Part shown: positions 7,590-14,189 of the stretch, piece after piece
Numbering within the stretch: the first letter of the stretch is position 1
How the letters are laid out: every line of letters starts with the position of its first letter
DNA from: Novosphingobium sp.
Lineage (GTDB): Bacteria; Pseudomonadota; Alphaproteobacteria; Sphingomonadales; Sphingomonadaceae
Direction of reading: 5' to 3'
NCBI GenBank assembly: GCA_030830245.1
Contig: JAURNJ010000292.1
Span: forward strand, 1 to 14,189
DNA length: 14,189 nucleotides
Made by a program: the position numbers and the translations under genes
The notes under the pieces: model-generated
Told to the model about the DNA's origin: nothing
The model's input: the letters and a program-made list of their open reading frames with translations, nothing else
Databases searched by the model: none

Positions 7590-8726
7590 ATGTGGCATGA
7601 GCTAACCTCCGACCAGCAATTGCTGCGCGACACCACCGCGCGCTTTCTGGCTGACCGCGTGCCTCTCGACAGGCAGCGCAAGAACAAGGACAGTGCGACC
7701 GGTTTCGAGCCGGATTACTGGACCAGTGGCGCCGAACTTGGCTGGATCATGCCCCTGGTCAGCGAGGAGAATGGCGGGCTCAGCGTTTCCGGTCGCGGCA
7801 TCGTCGACCTTTCCCTGATCGCTTACGAATTCGGCCGCCATTCCGCTCCCGGCCCCCTCGCTGACTGCAACGTTGTCGCCAGCGCCCTGTCGGACAGCGG
7901 CGATGAAGGCCATGCCGCAGCGCTTGAAGAGATCATGACCGGCAGCGCAATCGCTGCGTGCTGCCTTGGTGCTGCCCCCTGGCAGGAGCCCGGTGAATCG
8001 ACAATCTCGATTGCACGCGATGGCGACGATCTCGTCATCCAGGGATCGATCAAGCCGGTGGAATCGGCGGCACAGGCCGGGTACTTCCTCGTCACCGGGC
8101 GCAGCGAAGGCGGCGTCACGCAGGCGCTCGTTCCTGCATCGACTGCGGGCATTACGGTCAAGAACCTCAAGGCCATCGACGTCTCGCGCAAGTTCGGCGC
8201 AGTCAGCTTCGACAACGTTCGCGTTCCGGCGAGCGTACTGGTCGGCCAGTTTGGTGGCGCAGCCGATGCAGTCGCCATGCAGGTGCGTCGGGCAGCGGTG
8301 ATCCTGAGCGCCGAATCGGTCGGCGCGATGGAGAGCGCCTTCGCCATGACGGTGGATTGGGCTTTCGACCGGTACACCTTCGGACGCGCCCTTGCCTCCT
8401 ACCAGGCGCTCAAGCACCGCTTCGCCGACTTGAAGAGCTGGCTCGAAGCCAGCCACGCGGTCTGCGACTCCGCCGCTGATGCGCTGGCCGACGGCCTGCC
8501 CCGCGCTGCGGAAACCGTCTGCGCGGCAAAGTCCTACATCGGCGAACAGGGTGTCGAACTGGCACAGGATTGCGTGCAGATTCATGGCGGTATCGGCGTA
8601 ACCTACGAGCACGACCTGCATTTCTTCCTGCGGCGGGTAACACTGAACCGCCTGCTTTACGGAACACCCGGCGACCATCGCCGCTGGCTGGCGCAGATGC
8701 AGATCGAGAAGGAGTTGGCGGCATGA
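7590..8726 (+). CDS. Acyl-CoA dehydrogenase, small/non-catalytic-type subunit
   Basis: 378-residue flavoprotein of the acyl-CoA dehydrogenase fold. It has the N-terminal helical domain (MWHELTSDQQLLRDT...), a beta domain around 110-215 and a C-terminal helical domain with QIHGGIGVTYEHD (about 330-342). Where MCAD-type enzymes have YEG with the catalytic Glu, it has YGTPGDHR (357 on). At the other known catalytic position (near 247 in FadE26-type enzymes) I align Arg233/Arg234. It therefore lacks an evident catalytic base, like the partner subunits of alpha2beta2 dehydrogenases in actinobacterial steroid catabolism. The frame opens at ATG 7545, but ATG 7590 has GGGAG upstream and gives the usual N-terminus. 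Its stop overlaps the next dehydrogenase start (ATGA), which supports a hetero-oligomer with that protein. Confidence 0.88.
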   Translation: MWHELTSDQQLLRDTTARFLADRVPLDRQRKNKDSATGFEPDYWTSGAELGWIMPLVSEENGGLSVSGRGIVDLSLIAYEFGRHSAPGPLADCNVVASALSDSGDEGHAAALEEIMTGSAIAACCLGAAPWQEPGESTISIARDGDDLVIQGSIKPVESAAQAGYFLVTGRSEGGVTQALVPASTAGITVKNLKAIDVSRKFGAVSFDNVRVPASVLVGQFGGAADAVAMQVRRAAVILSAESVGAMESAFAMTVDWAFDRYTFGRALASYQALKHRFADLKSWLEASHAVCDSAADALADGLPRAAETVCAAKSYIGEQGVELAQDCVQIHGGIGVTYEHDLHFFLRRVTLNRLLYGTPGDHRRWLAQMQIEKELAA

Positions 8727-9979
8727 GCACCGAAATCGAACCCGTCGAGGAATTCCGCCTGCGCGCACGCGAATGGATCAAGTCCAATCTCGGCCCAACG
8801 CAACCTTTTGACCGCACCCAGCACTGCAAGGACGACGAGGAAGAGCTCGTTGCCGTCGCCCGCGACCGCGCCTTGCAACGGAAAATCTTTGACGGCGGCT
8901 TTGCCGGTATCTGCATGCCGAAGGAATACGGCGGCCTCGGCCTAACGCCGGAGCATAACCGGGCCTTCAACGAGGAACTGGCTGGCCACGAATACCCATC
9001 GCGCTTTGCCGTGCCGACCTTCAATCCCTGCGCCTCGACCATCCTTGAGTTCTGCACTGCCGAACAGAAGGCCGCGCATCTGCGTGCGATCCTCAAGGGC
9101 GAGGAAGTGTGGGTGCAGCTTCTCTCAGAGCCGGGCGGCGGCTCGGATGTGGCCGGGATCACCACCTCGGCTGTGCGGGACGGCGATCACTGGGTGCTGA
9201 ACGGTTCCAAGGTCTGGACATCGCGCGCCTGGTGGGCCGACTGGGGCCTGATCCTCGCACGCACCAACTGGGACGTACCCAAGCACGCGGGCATGACCGT
9301 GTTCCTTGTTCCGCTTCGCGCACCGGGGGTTGAAATCCAGCGCATCATCCGCCTCAATGGCGAGAGCGAGGCGTGCCAGGAATTCTTCACGGACGTCCGC
9401 ATCCCCGACAGCGACCGCGTCGGCGAGATCGATGCTGGCTGGACCATCGGCACACGCTGGATGTTCCACGAGCGCATGGGGCACAACTCTCCCTATGTGA
9501 CCTATCCTTCTGGCATGACGCTCAGCGCCGCGCAGGAAGACTCGCCCGTCGCCATCGCCCGCAAATCCGGCAAGATCGACGATCCTGCAGCGCGCGAGCT
9601 GATTGGCGAGCATCGGGAACTGGGCATCGTCACCCGCGCCCTGCAGGGCCGCATCGCCGAAGCCGCGACCAAGGCCAACAAGGACATGTCGGCAGTCGAC
9701 CGGCTGTTTCGCGGTGTCGCCAGCGTGCGGCGATCAACCATCGCGTTCGACCTCGCAGGTGCAGGCGCAAGCGTTTGGGATGAGGAGGAAGAAGCTGCAA
9801 CGGACGCGATCGGCATGAATTTCCTCATGCGGCAGATCTCGTGCATCGGCGGTGGCACTACCGAAATTTCGCGCAACGTCGTGGCCGAACGCATCCTTGG
9901 CATGCCGCGCGAAGCCTCGGGCGACAAGGGCGTAGCCTTCCGCGACGTGCCCAAGGGCCCAAGCAGGTCTCAGGGCTGA
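8723..9979 (+). CDS. Acyl-CoA dehydrogenase, catalytic-type subunit
   Basis: 418-residue acyl-CoA dehydrogenase that introduces an alpha,beta double bond into an acyl-CoA, passing electrons to FAD and then to ETF. Seen: N-terminal helical domain with CMPKEYGGLGL (about 64-74), flavin-contact segment QLLSEPGGGSDV (132-143), WVLNGSKVWTS (157-167) and the C-terminal GGGTTEISRNVVAERILGMP (376-395). Glu250 in MFHERMG falls where FadE26/IVD-like enzymes have their catalytic base. It starts at ATG 8723, overlapping the previous stop by four bases, with AAGGAG 8 nt before. The upstream dehydrogenase seems to lack this Glu, so the pair probably works as one heteromeric enzyme, often suited to bulky ring or branched side-chain substrates. 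The gene converges on the SBF-type transporter with 13 bp between stops. Confidence 0.92.
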   Translation: MSTEIEPVEEFRLRAREWIKSNLGPTQPFDRTQHCKDDEEELVAVARDRALQRKIFDGGFAGICMPKEYGGLGLTPEHNRAFNEELAGHEYPSRFAVPTFNPCASTILEFCTAEQKAAHLRAILKGEEVWVQLLSEPGGGSDVAGITTSAVRDGDHWVLNGSKVWTSRAWWADWGLILARTNWDVPKHAGMTVFLVPLRAPGVEIQRIIRLNGESEACQEFFTDVRIPDSDRVGEIDAGWTIGTRWMFHERMGHNSPYVTYPSGMTLSAAQEDSPVAIARKSGKIDDPAARELIGEHRELGIVTRALQGRIAEAATKANKDMSAVDRLFRGVASVRRSTIAFDLAGAGASVWDEEEEAATDAIGMNFLMRQISCIGGGTTEISRNVVAERILGMPREASGDKGVAFRDVPKGPSRSQG

Positions 9980-9994
9980 TCGAACGGTTGCCCT
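9972..9994. terminator. Short inverted repeat at a convergent gene junction
   Basis: AGGGC (9972-9976) and GCCCT (9990-9994) flank a 13-nt centre lying over the stop codons of the acyl-CoA dehydrogenase (TGA 9977-9979) and the oppositely oriented transporter (9995-9993). Only five base pairs and no T-tract, so it is a weak terminator candidate. Confidence 0.2.
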
Positions 9995-11003
9995 ACGAGG
10001 CTGCCGGGGCGTCCGGTTGGGCCTCGCGCGCATAGCGCGCGGCCAGCCAGGCGCAGACAAACAGCTGGAGCTGGTGAAAGATCATCAGCGGCAGCACGAC
10101 CATGCCAACCTGCGCGGGTGCGAACAGCGCACCGGCCATGGGCACACCGGAGACCAGGCTCTTCTTCGAGCCGCAAAACAACAGCACGATGGAATCTTCG
10201 CGCGACAGGCCGCTCAGCTTCGCCATGGCGACATTGGCAACCATGATGATGGTAAGCATCACGGCGCTGATGACGAGCAAGGCCAGCAGGTCAATCGCAT
10301 CGACCCTCGCCCAGATCCCGTCGACTACGGCGGCGCTGAAAGCGGAATAGACCACCAGCAGGATCGAGCCGCGATCGACTGGCGCCAGCAGAGTCTCGTG
10401 ACGCGAAACGAAGCCACTGATCCAGGGGCGCAGCAGGTGTCCAGCGGCAAAGGGCACCAGAAGCTGCCAGACGATGCTCTGCACCGCAGCCCAATCAAAC
10501 CCCCGTTGCTGGCTCGAAGTGCCGATCAGCAGGCCGACAAGCAGCGGCGTCAGGACAATGCCAAGCAGGTTGGACAACGATGCGCTACACACCGCCGCAG
10601 CAACATTGCCCCGAGCCATGGCGGTAAAGGCGATGGACGACTGGACCGTCGATGGCAGCAGCGTGAGGAACAGGATTCCCGAGACCAGCAGCGGACTGAT
10701 CCAGCCCTGCACCACCGCCACGCAAGCAAGGCCGACCAACGGGAACAAGACGTAGGTCGAGGCCAGCGTCATGCCATGCAGGCGCCAGTTGCCCACACTG
10801 TCGAGGATCGCTTCGCGTGATAGCTTCGTACCCTGCAGGAAGAACAGCAGGACAATGGCCGCGTCGGCTAGCAGTGAGAATACGGTCGCGCCAATCCCTT
10901 TCGCGGGCAGCAGCGATGCCAGTACGACCGCGCCCGTAAGCAGGACCAGGAAGGGGTCGATCGACCTCAGCGATGGCGTGCCGGTTGCGATGTGATCCCC
11001 CAT
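9993..11003 (-). CDS. SBF-like (YfeH-type) bile acid:sodium symporter family membrane protein
   Basis: 336-residue inner-membrane protein with about nine to ten hydrophobic segments spread over its whole length. Segments such as LLFFLQGTKLSREAI, NWRLHGMTLASTYVLFPLVGLA and GSKKSLVSGVPMAGALFAP match the SBF-like/YfeH branch of the bile acid:Na+ symporter superfamily. A secondary uptake role for an organic anion is possible; for the YfeH branch the substrate is not established. The frame opens with TTG at 11054, and ATG 11003 is the only nearby ATG, leaving about 15 residues before the first membrane segment; its AGGGGA is directly adjacent, so GTG 11027 (AGG 5 nt upstream) is an alternative start. 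It follows amn on the same strand but a hairpin lies between. It might import the substrate of the catabolic genes; proximity is the only support. Confidence 0.82.
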   Translation of the reverse strand: MGDHIATGTPSLRSIDPFLVLLTGAVVLASLLPAKGIGATVFSLLADAAIVLLFFLQGTKLSREAILDSVGNWRLHGMTLASTYVLFPLVGLACVAVVQGWISPLLVSGILFLTLLPSTVQSSIAFTAMARGNVAAAVCSASLSNLLGIVLTPLLVGLLIGTSSQQRGFDWAAVQSIVWQLLVPFAAGHLLRPWISGFVSRHETLLAPVDRGSILLVVYSAFSAAVVDGIWARVDAIDLLALLVISAVMLTIIMVANVAMAKLSGLSREDSIVLLFCGSKKSLVSGVPMAGALFAPAQVGMVVLPLMIFHQLQLFVCAWLAARYAREAQPDAPAAS

Positions 11004-11098
11004 TCCCCTGAAACGACGCGCGATCACTCTTGCCTGTGATCGCGGATGTGCCAAGCCCTATCGATCATTGGCAACGAGGTGCGCTGATCTTCGCAGGA
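11004..11098 (-). promoter_or_regulatory. Leader/promoter region of the SBF-like gene
   Basis: About 95 bp between the amn-proximal hairpin and the chosen transporter start. The promoter should lie here unless the gene is read through from amn. No clear -35/-10 pair was seen. Part of it would become coding if the TTG 11054 or GTG 11027 start is used. Confidence 0.25.
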
Positions 11099-11119
11099 CT
11101 TCGCGTAAGTTACGCAAAG
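11099..11119 (-). terminator. Hairpin just after the amn stop codon
   Basis: Read on the minus strand, CTTTGCGT and ACGCGAAG pair around a 5-base AACTT loop (8 pairs, one T·G). The hairpin begins one base after the amn stop (11123-11121). The core GCGTAA-G-TTACGC on the plus strand is a perfect 13-bp dyad (11103-11115). No T-run follows, so it may be a Rho-type 3' end, an mRNA-stabilising hairpin or an operator for the transporter downstream. Confidence 0.4.
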
Positions 11120-11120
11120 C

Positions 11121-12548
11121 CTACCTGAATGGCGGCTCGTTAAATGCGCGCAGCTTGCGGCTGTGCAGGCGACTTCCGGCCGCGCGCAATTGTTCGACAG
11201 TCTCGATGCCGATCTGGATATGCTCGCGGATGGCGCGCTCGTAAAACAGGTTGGCCTGCCCCGGCAGTTTTATCTCGCCGTGCAGCGGCTTGTCGGAAAC
11301 GCATAGCAAGGTGCCGTGCGGAACCCTGAACCGCTGCCCCTGCGTGGCCACGGTGGCCGATTCCATGTCGACCGCGATCGCCCGCGACTGGCTGAAGCGA
11401 AGCGCAGATTCGCCGTAGCGAAGTTCCCAGTTGCGGTCATCAGTCGTCACGACGGTACCTGTGCGCAGACGGTCACGCACCGTATCGGCATCGTCGCCCG
11501 TCACAATTTCCGCCGCCCGATAAAGCGCCTGCTGCACTTCTGCGATTGGTGGCACCGGCATTTCCGGGGGCAGGATCGCGTCGAGCACATGGTCATCCCG
11601 CAGATAAGCGTGCGCGAGCACATAATCGCCGATCATCTGGCTTGAACGCAGCCCGCCGCAATGCCCGATCATGATCCAGGCTTCGGGGCGGAGCACCGCA
11701 AGGTGGTCTGTCAGTGTCTTGGCATTGGATGGGCCGACTCCGATGTTGACCAGCGAGATGCCGTCGCCGTCCCTGCCAATCAGGTGGTAGGCTGGCATCT
11801 GGTGCCGGCGCCAGGCGCTGTCCGCGACAGCCTCTACAATATCGGCACTGGTATGCAGCTCACCATCGCCGGCACAGCTTAGCGCCACATAGCGCGAATC
11901 CGTCCCCAGCTGCTCCCCGGCCCAGCGCACGAATGCATCGACATAGCGGTGATAGTTGGTGAACAGCACATAGCGCTGGAAATGCTCGGGAAGCGTACCT
12001 GTATAGTGCGTGAGCCTCGCAAGGCTGAAATCGGTGCGCAGCGCATCGAACAGGGCGAGCGGGTGACTATCGCCGCTAGCCGCTGCAAATCCGTCGACGA
12101 TGTGGTCACCGATCAGCGCCAGTTCGGTCGCCGGGAACACTGCGGCAAGCTCTTCGGCGCGCAGGTCGCCGAGCTGGAGCGCATCGACCACATAAGGAAA
12201 CGGAATCTCGATGCCCGAAATGCAGACTTCGGCCTCGAAGTGATGGTCCCTTGCCAGATTGGTCAGCTGCTCGACGAAATAGCGCTCGAACAGTCGGGGA
12301 CGGGTGATCGATGCGCGATAGGTTCCCGGAACGACATCGCGGCGCTGCGAGCGGTGGGTCCTGGAGTCTGCCCGTTTACCCTGAACATGGATGCGCAGTT
12401 CGGGATACATGAACTTGCCGGCGCAGCGTTCATCGGGATCGGGAACGGCGCCGGTCGAGATGTAGTCTGCAACTGCCTCGCGCAACGCATTTGCCGCATT
12501 CTCGAAGCACTGCTCGAGCTGGTCCACAATGGCAAGCGGATCGGTCAT
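11121..12548 (-). CDS. amn: AMP nucleosidase
   Basis: 475-residue AMP nucleosidase, which hydrolyses AMP to adenine and ribose 5-phosphate in purine salvage and adenylate balance. Length matches E. coli Amn (484). Seen: N-terminal domain with YPELRIHV and SITRPRLFERY, the DFSLARLTHYTGT block, then the nucleoside phosphorylase-like catalytic domain with VNIGVGPSNAKT, MIGHCGGLRSSQ, GDYVLAHAYLRDDHV, GTVVTTDDRNWELRY, AVDMESATVA and SDKPLHGEIKLPGQAN, and the C-terminal end SRKLRAFNEPPFR. It is a close, full-length match to the family as I recall it. Start is ambiguous: ATG 12548, GTG 12554 (GAGG 8 nt before, the best spacing) and GTG 12563 are in frame; ATG is used here. It is a housekeeping gene beside catabolic ones, with no evident functional link. 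Confidence 0.96.
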   Translation of the reverse strand: MTDPLAIVDQLEQCFENAANALREAVADYISTGAVPDPDERCAGKFMYPELRIHVQGKRADSRTHRSQRRDVVPGTYRASITRPRLFERYFVEQLTNLARDHHFEAEVCISGIEIPFPYVVDALQLGDLRAEELAAVFPATELALIGDHIVDGFAAASGDSHPLALFDALRTDFSLARLTHYTGTLPEHFQRYVLFTNYHRYVDAFVRWAGEQLGTDSRYVALSCAGDGELHTSADIVEAVADSAWRRHQMPAYHLIGRDGDGISLVNIGVGPSNAKTLTDHLAVLRPEAWIMIGHCGGLRSSQMIGDYVLAHAYLRDDHVLDAILPPEMPVPPIAEVQQALYRAAEIVTGDDADTVRDRLRTGTVVTTDDRNWELRYGESALRFSQSRAIAVDMESATVATQGQRFRVPHGTLLCVSDKPLHGEIKLPGQANLFYERAIREHIQIGIETVEQLRAAGSRLHSRKLRAFNEPPFR

Positions 12549-12760
12549 GTCCACGGCAGGCACCTCGATCGATTATTTGTTCGATATTAGACCGCTCCTG
12601 CCACGAGGTCACCCGGATTCATTGTGCGGCGCAGCAATCAATCCCGCAAATCAATGCCGTATATACGGACGAGTCGTTGCCTTGTTGACCTTCGGCACTG
12701 CGATGGCCAACAGTCCGCCGAGCAAAAATACCTCGAGCATCATCACGGAGCAGGACCAGA
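12549..12760. promoter_or_regulatory. Divergent intergenic region between amn and the monooxygenase
   Basis: About 210 bp without a gene, holding promoters for two divergent genes. For amn, minus-strand GTGACC (12612-12607) and TAATAT (12589-12584) are 17 bp apart and each match the sigma-70 consensus at four of six bases. On the monooxygenase side lie a direct repeat AATCAAT (12636-12642 and 12649-12655), a perfect palindrome at 12657-12668, and TTGACC (12685-12690) without a good -10. The monooxygenase has GGAG (12747-12750) and AGGA (12752-12755) before its start. Confidence 0.5.
12657..12668. promoter_or_regulatory. Perfect 12-bp palindrome CCGTATATACGG
   Basis: A perfect two-fold symmetric site 92 bp upstream of the monooxygenase start, preceded directly by two AATCAAT repeats. 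It looks like an operator for a dimeric regulator; its AT-rich core could also overlap a -10 element. No regulator gene is adjacent in the window, so the binding protein is unknown. Confidence 0.4.
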
Positions 12761-14189
12761 ATGACAGTCAAGACCGAGCTACTTTCCGCCAGCGACGAAA
12801 CCATCGAAGATGCAATGCAATATGCCTCGCCCATGGTGCTGCGCGGCCTGCTGCACCAACTGACGGGTGACACCGATGTCATCGACATGGCGCCCGGAGC
12901 TGCTGCCAAGTTCGTTGTCGGCAGCGAGCTGGCCGATCCGGCCCATGAGGTGCTCATCAGGAAGAAAGCAGCCGACTTCCTCAAGAAGTATCGTGACAGC
13001 GGCGCAGGCGAGATCGATCTTGGCCCGCTCGACCGACTGCGCACCAGCCTTTCGCTTACCGCCGGCAAGGACATTCCCGCCGATGAGTTCGACATTTGGC
13101 TCGAAGAAACCGCGCTCGATCGCTGGGCGCGCGGGGTAAAATGGTCTGATGGAGCGCCGCCTGCCAAGGCGTCGGGCTTCAAGGTCGCGGTCATCGGTAC
13201 CGGCATTTCCGGCTTGAACACCGCCGTGCAATTGAAGCGCGCGGGCATCCCCTTCACCGTGTTCGAGAAGAATCCCGAGGTCGGCGGATCCTGGTACGAA
13301 AACCGCTATCCCGGTGCGCGCGTGGACACGCCGAGCCGCGGCTACACCCACCTGTTCGCCTATGACTATCCGTTCGAGTGGGGCTATTCGCCTCGCGATG
13401 TGAACCTCACCTACTTCAAATGGATCGCGGACAACTTCGAAATCCGTGACAACATCCGGTTCAACACCGAAGTCCTCAAGATGACGTGGGACGAAACTGC
13501 CAAGGTCTGGTCGCTCGATGTGCAAGGACCATCAGGCGCGGCTTCGGAACAATTCAACGCGGTCATTTCGTGCGTCGGGTTTCTCTCGCGCCCGCAAATG
13601 CCCGAAATCGAAGGGATGGACAGCTTCGAGGGAACGCTTTGCCACAGTGCGGCATGGCCTGAAGGCCTCGACATCACCGGCAAGAAGGTCGCGATCGTCG
13701 GCTCTGGCGCTTCCGGCTATCAGACCGCCCCGGTAATCGGGAAGATGGCGGCGAAAACCTACCTGTTCCAGCGTCAGGCAAACTGGCTTTACGAAGATCT
13801 TTCCTATCTCAAGCCTTTGCCCGAGCAGACGCTTTGGCTGGATCGCAATTTCCCGTTCCATGCCAACTTTGTGCGCTTCCGTGTGGCTGCGCTGGTCGCA
13901 CCGGGCGGCAGCGGCGCCCTGAAGGTCGATCCCAATTTCAAGGATCCTCACGCCGTCAGCCCGATCAACAAGGCGCTGCGCGATGCCTGCGTGGCATTTG
14001 TTGAACGCAAACTTGGGTCAAAACCGGAGCTGGCTGCAAGGATGATCCCCAACTTCCCGCCGATGGCCTCGCGCCCGATCCGGGTGGATACCAACGAAAG
14101 CGTGCTCGATGCGCTCGCTCGCGGCGATGTCGAACTGGTGAGCGACGGGATCGAGCAGATCACTCCCACCGGAGTCGTCGCAGGCGGCA
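12761..14189 (+). CDS. Type I Baeyer-Villiger monooxygenase, HAPMO-like (C-terminus cut)
   Basis: FAD/NADPH-dependent flavoprotein monooxygenase that inserts oxygen beside a ketone to give an ester or lactone. I translated 476 codons from ATG 12761 and the frame is open to the edge. Seen: FAD Rossmann motif GTGISG (146-151), EVGGSWYENRYPGARVD, the Baeyer-Villiger fingerprint FEGTLCHSAAWP (289-300, matching FxGxxxHxxxWP) and the NADPH Rossmann motif GSGASG (314-319). About 140 residues precede the first Rossmann fold, including LRGLLHQLTGD; this extension is typical of 4-hydroxyacetophenone monooxygenase-like proteins of about 640 residues, so roughly 160 residues should lie beyond the edge. 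The ribosome site is GGAGCAGGA just upstream. Possible substrates are aryl, cyclic or steroid ketones; the sequence does not decide. It is divergent from amn. Confidence 0.92.
   Translation, partial: MTVKTELLSASDETIEDAMQYASPMVLRGLLHQLTGDTDVIDMAPGAAAKFVVGSELADPAHEVLIRKKAADFLKKYRDSGAGEIDLGPLDRLRTSLSLTAGKDIPADEFDIWLEETALDRWARGVKWSDGAPPAKASGFKVAVIGTGISGLNTAVQLKRAGIPFTVFEKNPEVGGSWYENRYPGARVDTPSRGYTHLFAYDYPFEWGYSPRDVNLTYFKWIADNFEIRDNIRFNTEVLKMTWDETAKVWSLDVQGPSGAASEQFNAVISCVGFLSRPQMPEIEGMDSFEGTLCHSAAWPEGLDITGKKVAIVGSGASGYQTAPVIGKMAAKTYLFQRQANWLYEDLSYLKPLPEQTLWLDRNFPFHANFVRFRVAALVAPGGSGALKVDPNFKDPHAVSPINKALRDACVAFVERKLGSKPELAARMIPNFPPMASRPIRVDTNESVLDALARGDVELVSDGIEQITPTGVVAGG

Noticed and set aside
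7602..8768. A 388-codon open frame on the minus strand opposite the first acyl-CoA dehydrogenase
   Set aside because: It mirrors a clearly coding dehydrogenase gene and shows no domain; long antisense frames are common in GC-rich genes with G/C third positions.
10017..10820. A 267-codon plus-strand frame opposite the SBF-like transporter, rich in Gln, His and Asp
   Set aside because: The composition is the expected complement of a hydrophobic membrane protein, and the opposite strand gives a coherent multi-span transporter.
11949..12590. A 213-codon plus-strand frame opposite amn
   Set aside because: Amn is matched over its full length on the other strand; the antisense product has no recognisable motif.
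1..14189. tRNA, rRNA, CRISPR arrays, insertion sequences or phage genes
   Set aside because: No cloverleaf-like gene, regular spaced repeats, transposase or integrase frame, or terminal inverted repeats were seen on reading both strands.

Overview
This is a high-GC window with tightly packed genes, short intergenic gaps and GTG/TTG start-codon options. The gene content is an accessory acyl-CoA catabolic set plus a housekeeping AMP nucleosidase, which fits an aerobic alphaproteobacterium, most likely a sphingomonad (Novosphingobium/Sphingobium/Erythrobacter type). The taxonomic placement is inferred from gene content and style; there is no rRNA or other marker in the window.

Left part (1-4707). 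A minus-strand pair encodes an alkylsulfatase-like metallo-beta-lactamase-fold protein followed by a sulfotransferase that is cut by the left edge. The two overlap by one base (TGATG). Divergent from them, across about 100 bp, is a single-subunit molybdopterin/4Fe-4S oxidoreductase. It meets a TetR regulator head-on at 4708-4715, where a short hairpin contains both stop codons.

Middle (4716-9979). A thiolase and the TetR regulator form a minus-strand operon (thiolase first). Divergent from the thiolase, across a 96-bp region with two small dyads, run a CitE-like HpcH/HpaI lyase and two acyl-CoA dehydrogenases. The two dehydrogenases overlap by ATGA. One keeps a candidate catalytic glutamate and the other lacks it, the pattern known from heteromeric FadE pairs of steroid catabolism. 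Together these genes can supply alpha,beta-dehydrogenation, C-C cleavage by a retro-Claisen/lyase step and thiolysis of acyl-CoA intermediates, under TetR control.

Right part (9993-14189). On the minus strand lie an SBF/YfeH-type (bile acid:Na+ symporter superfamily) membrane protein and AMP nucleosidase (amn), separated by a hairpin just after the amn stop. Divergent from amn, across about 210 bp with a perfect 12-bp palindrome, is a type I Baeyer-Villiger monooxygenase of the long, N-terminally extended (HAPMO-like) kind, truncated by the right edge.

Overall the window looks like part of a degradation locus for a bulky, possibly alicyclic or steroid-like substrate. A Baeyer-Villiger enzyme, a molybdoenzyme and a sulfation/desulfation-like pair accompany a beta-oxidation core. 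The substrate cannot be read from the sequence. The most unusual points are altered metal-ligand residues in the sulfatase-like protein (Gln where the first His of HxHxDH should be), the absence of an obvious protein Mo ligand in the molybdoenzyme, and the sulfotransferase/sulfatase-like coupling. No tRNA, rRNA, CRISPR array, insertion sequence or phage gene was seen.
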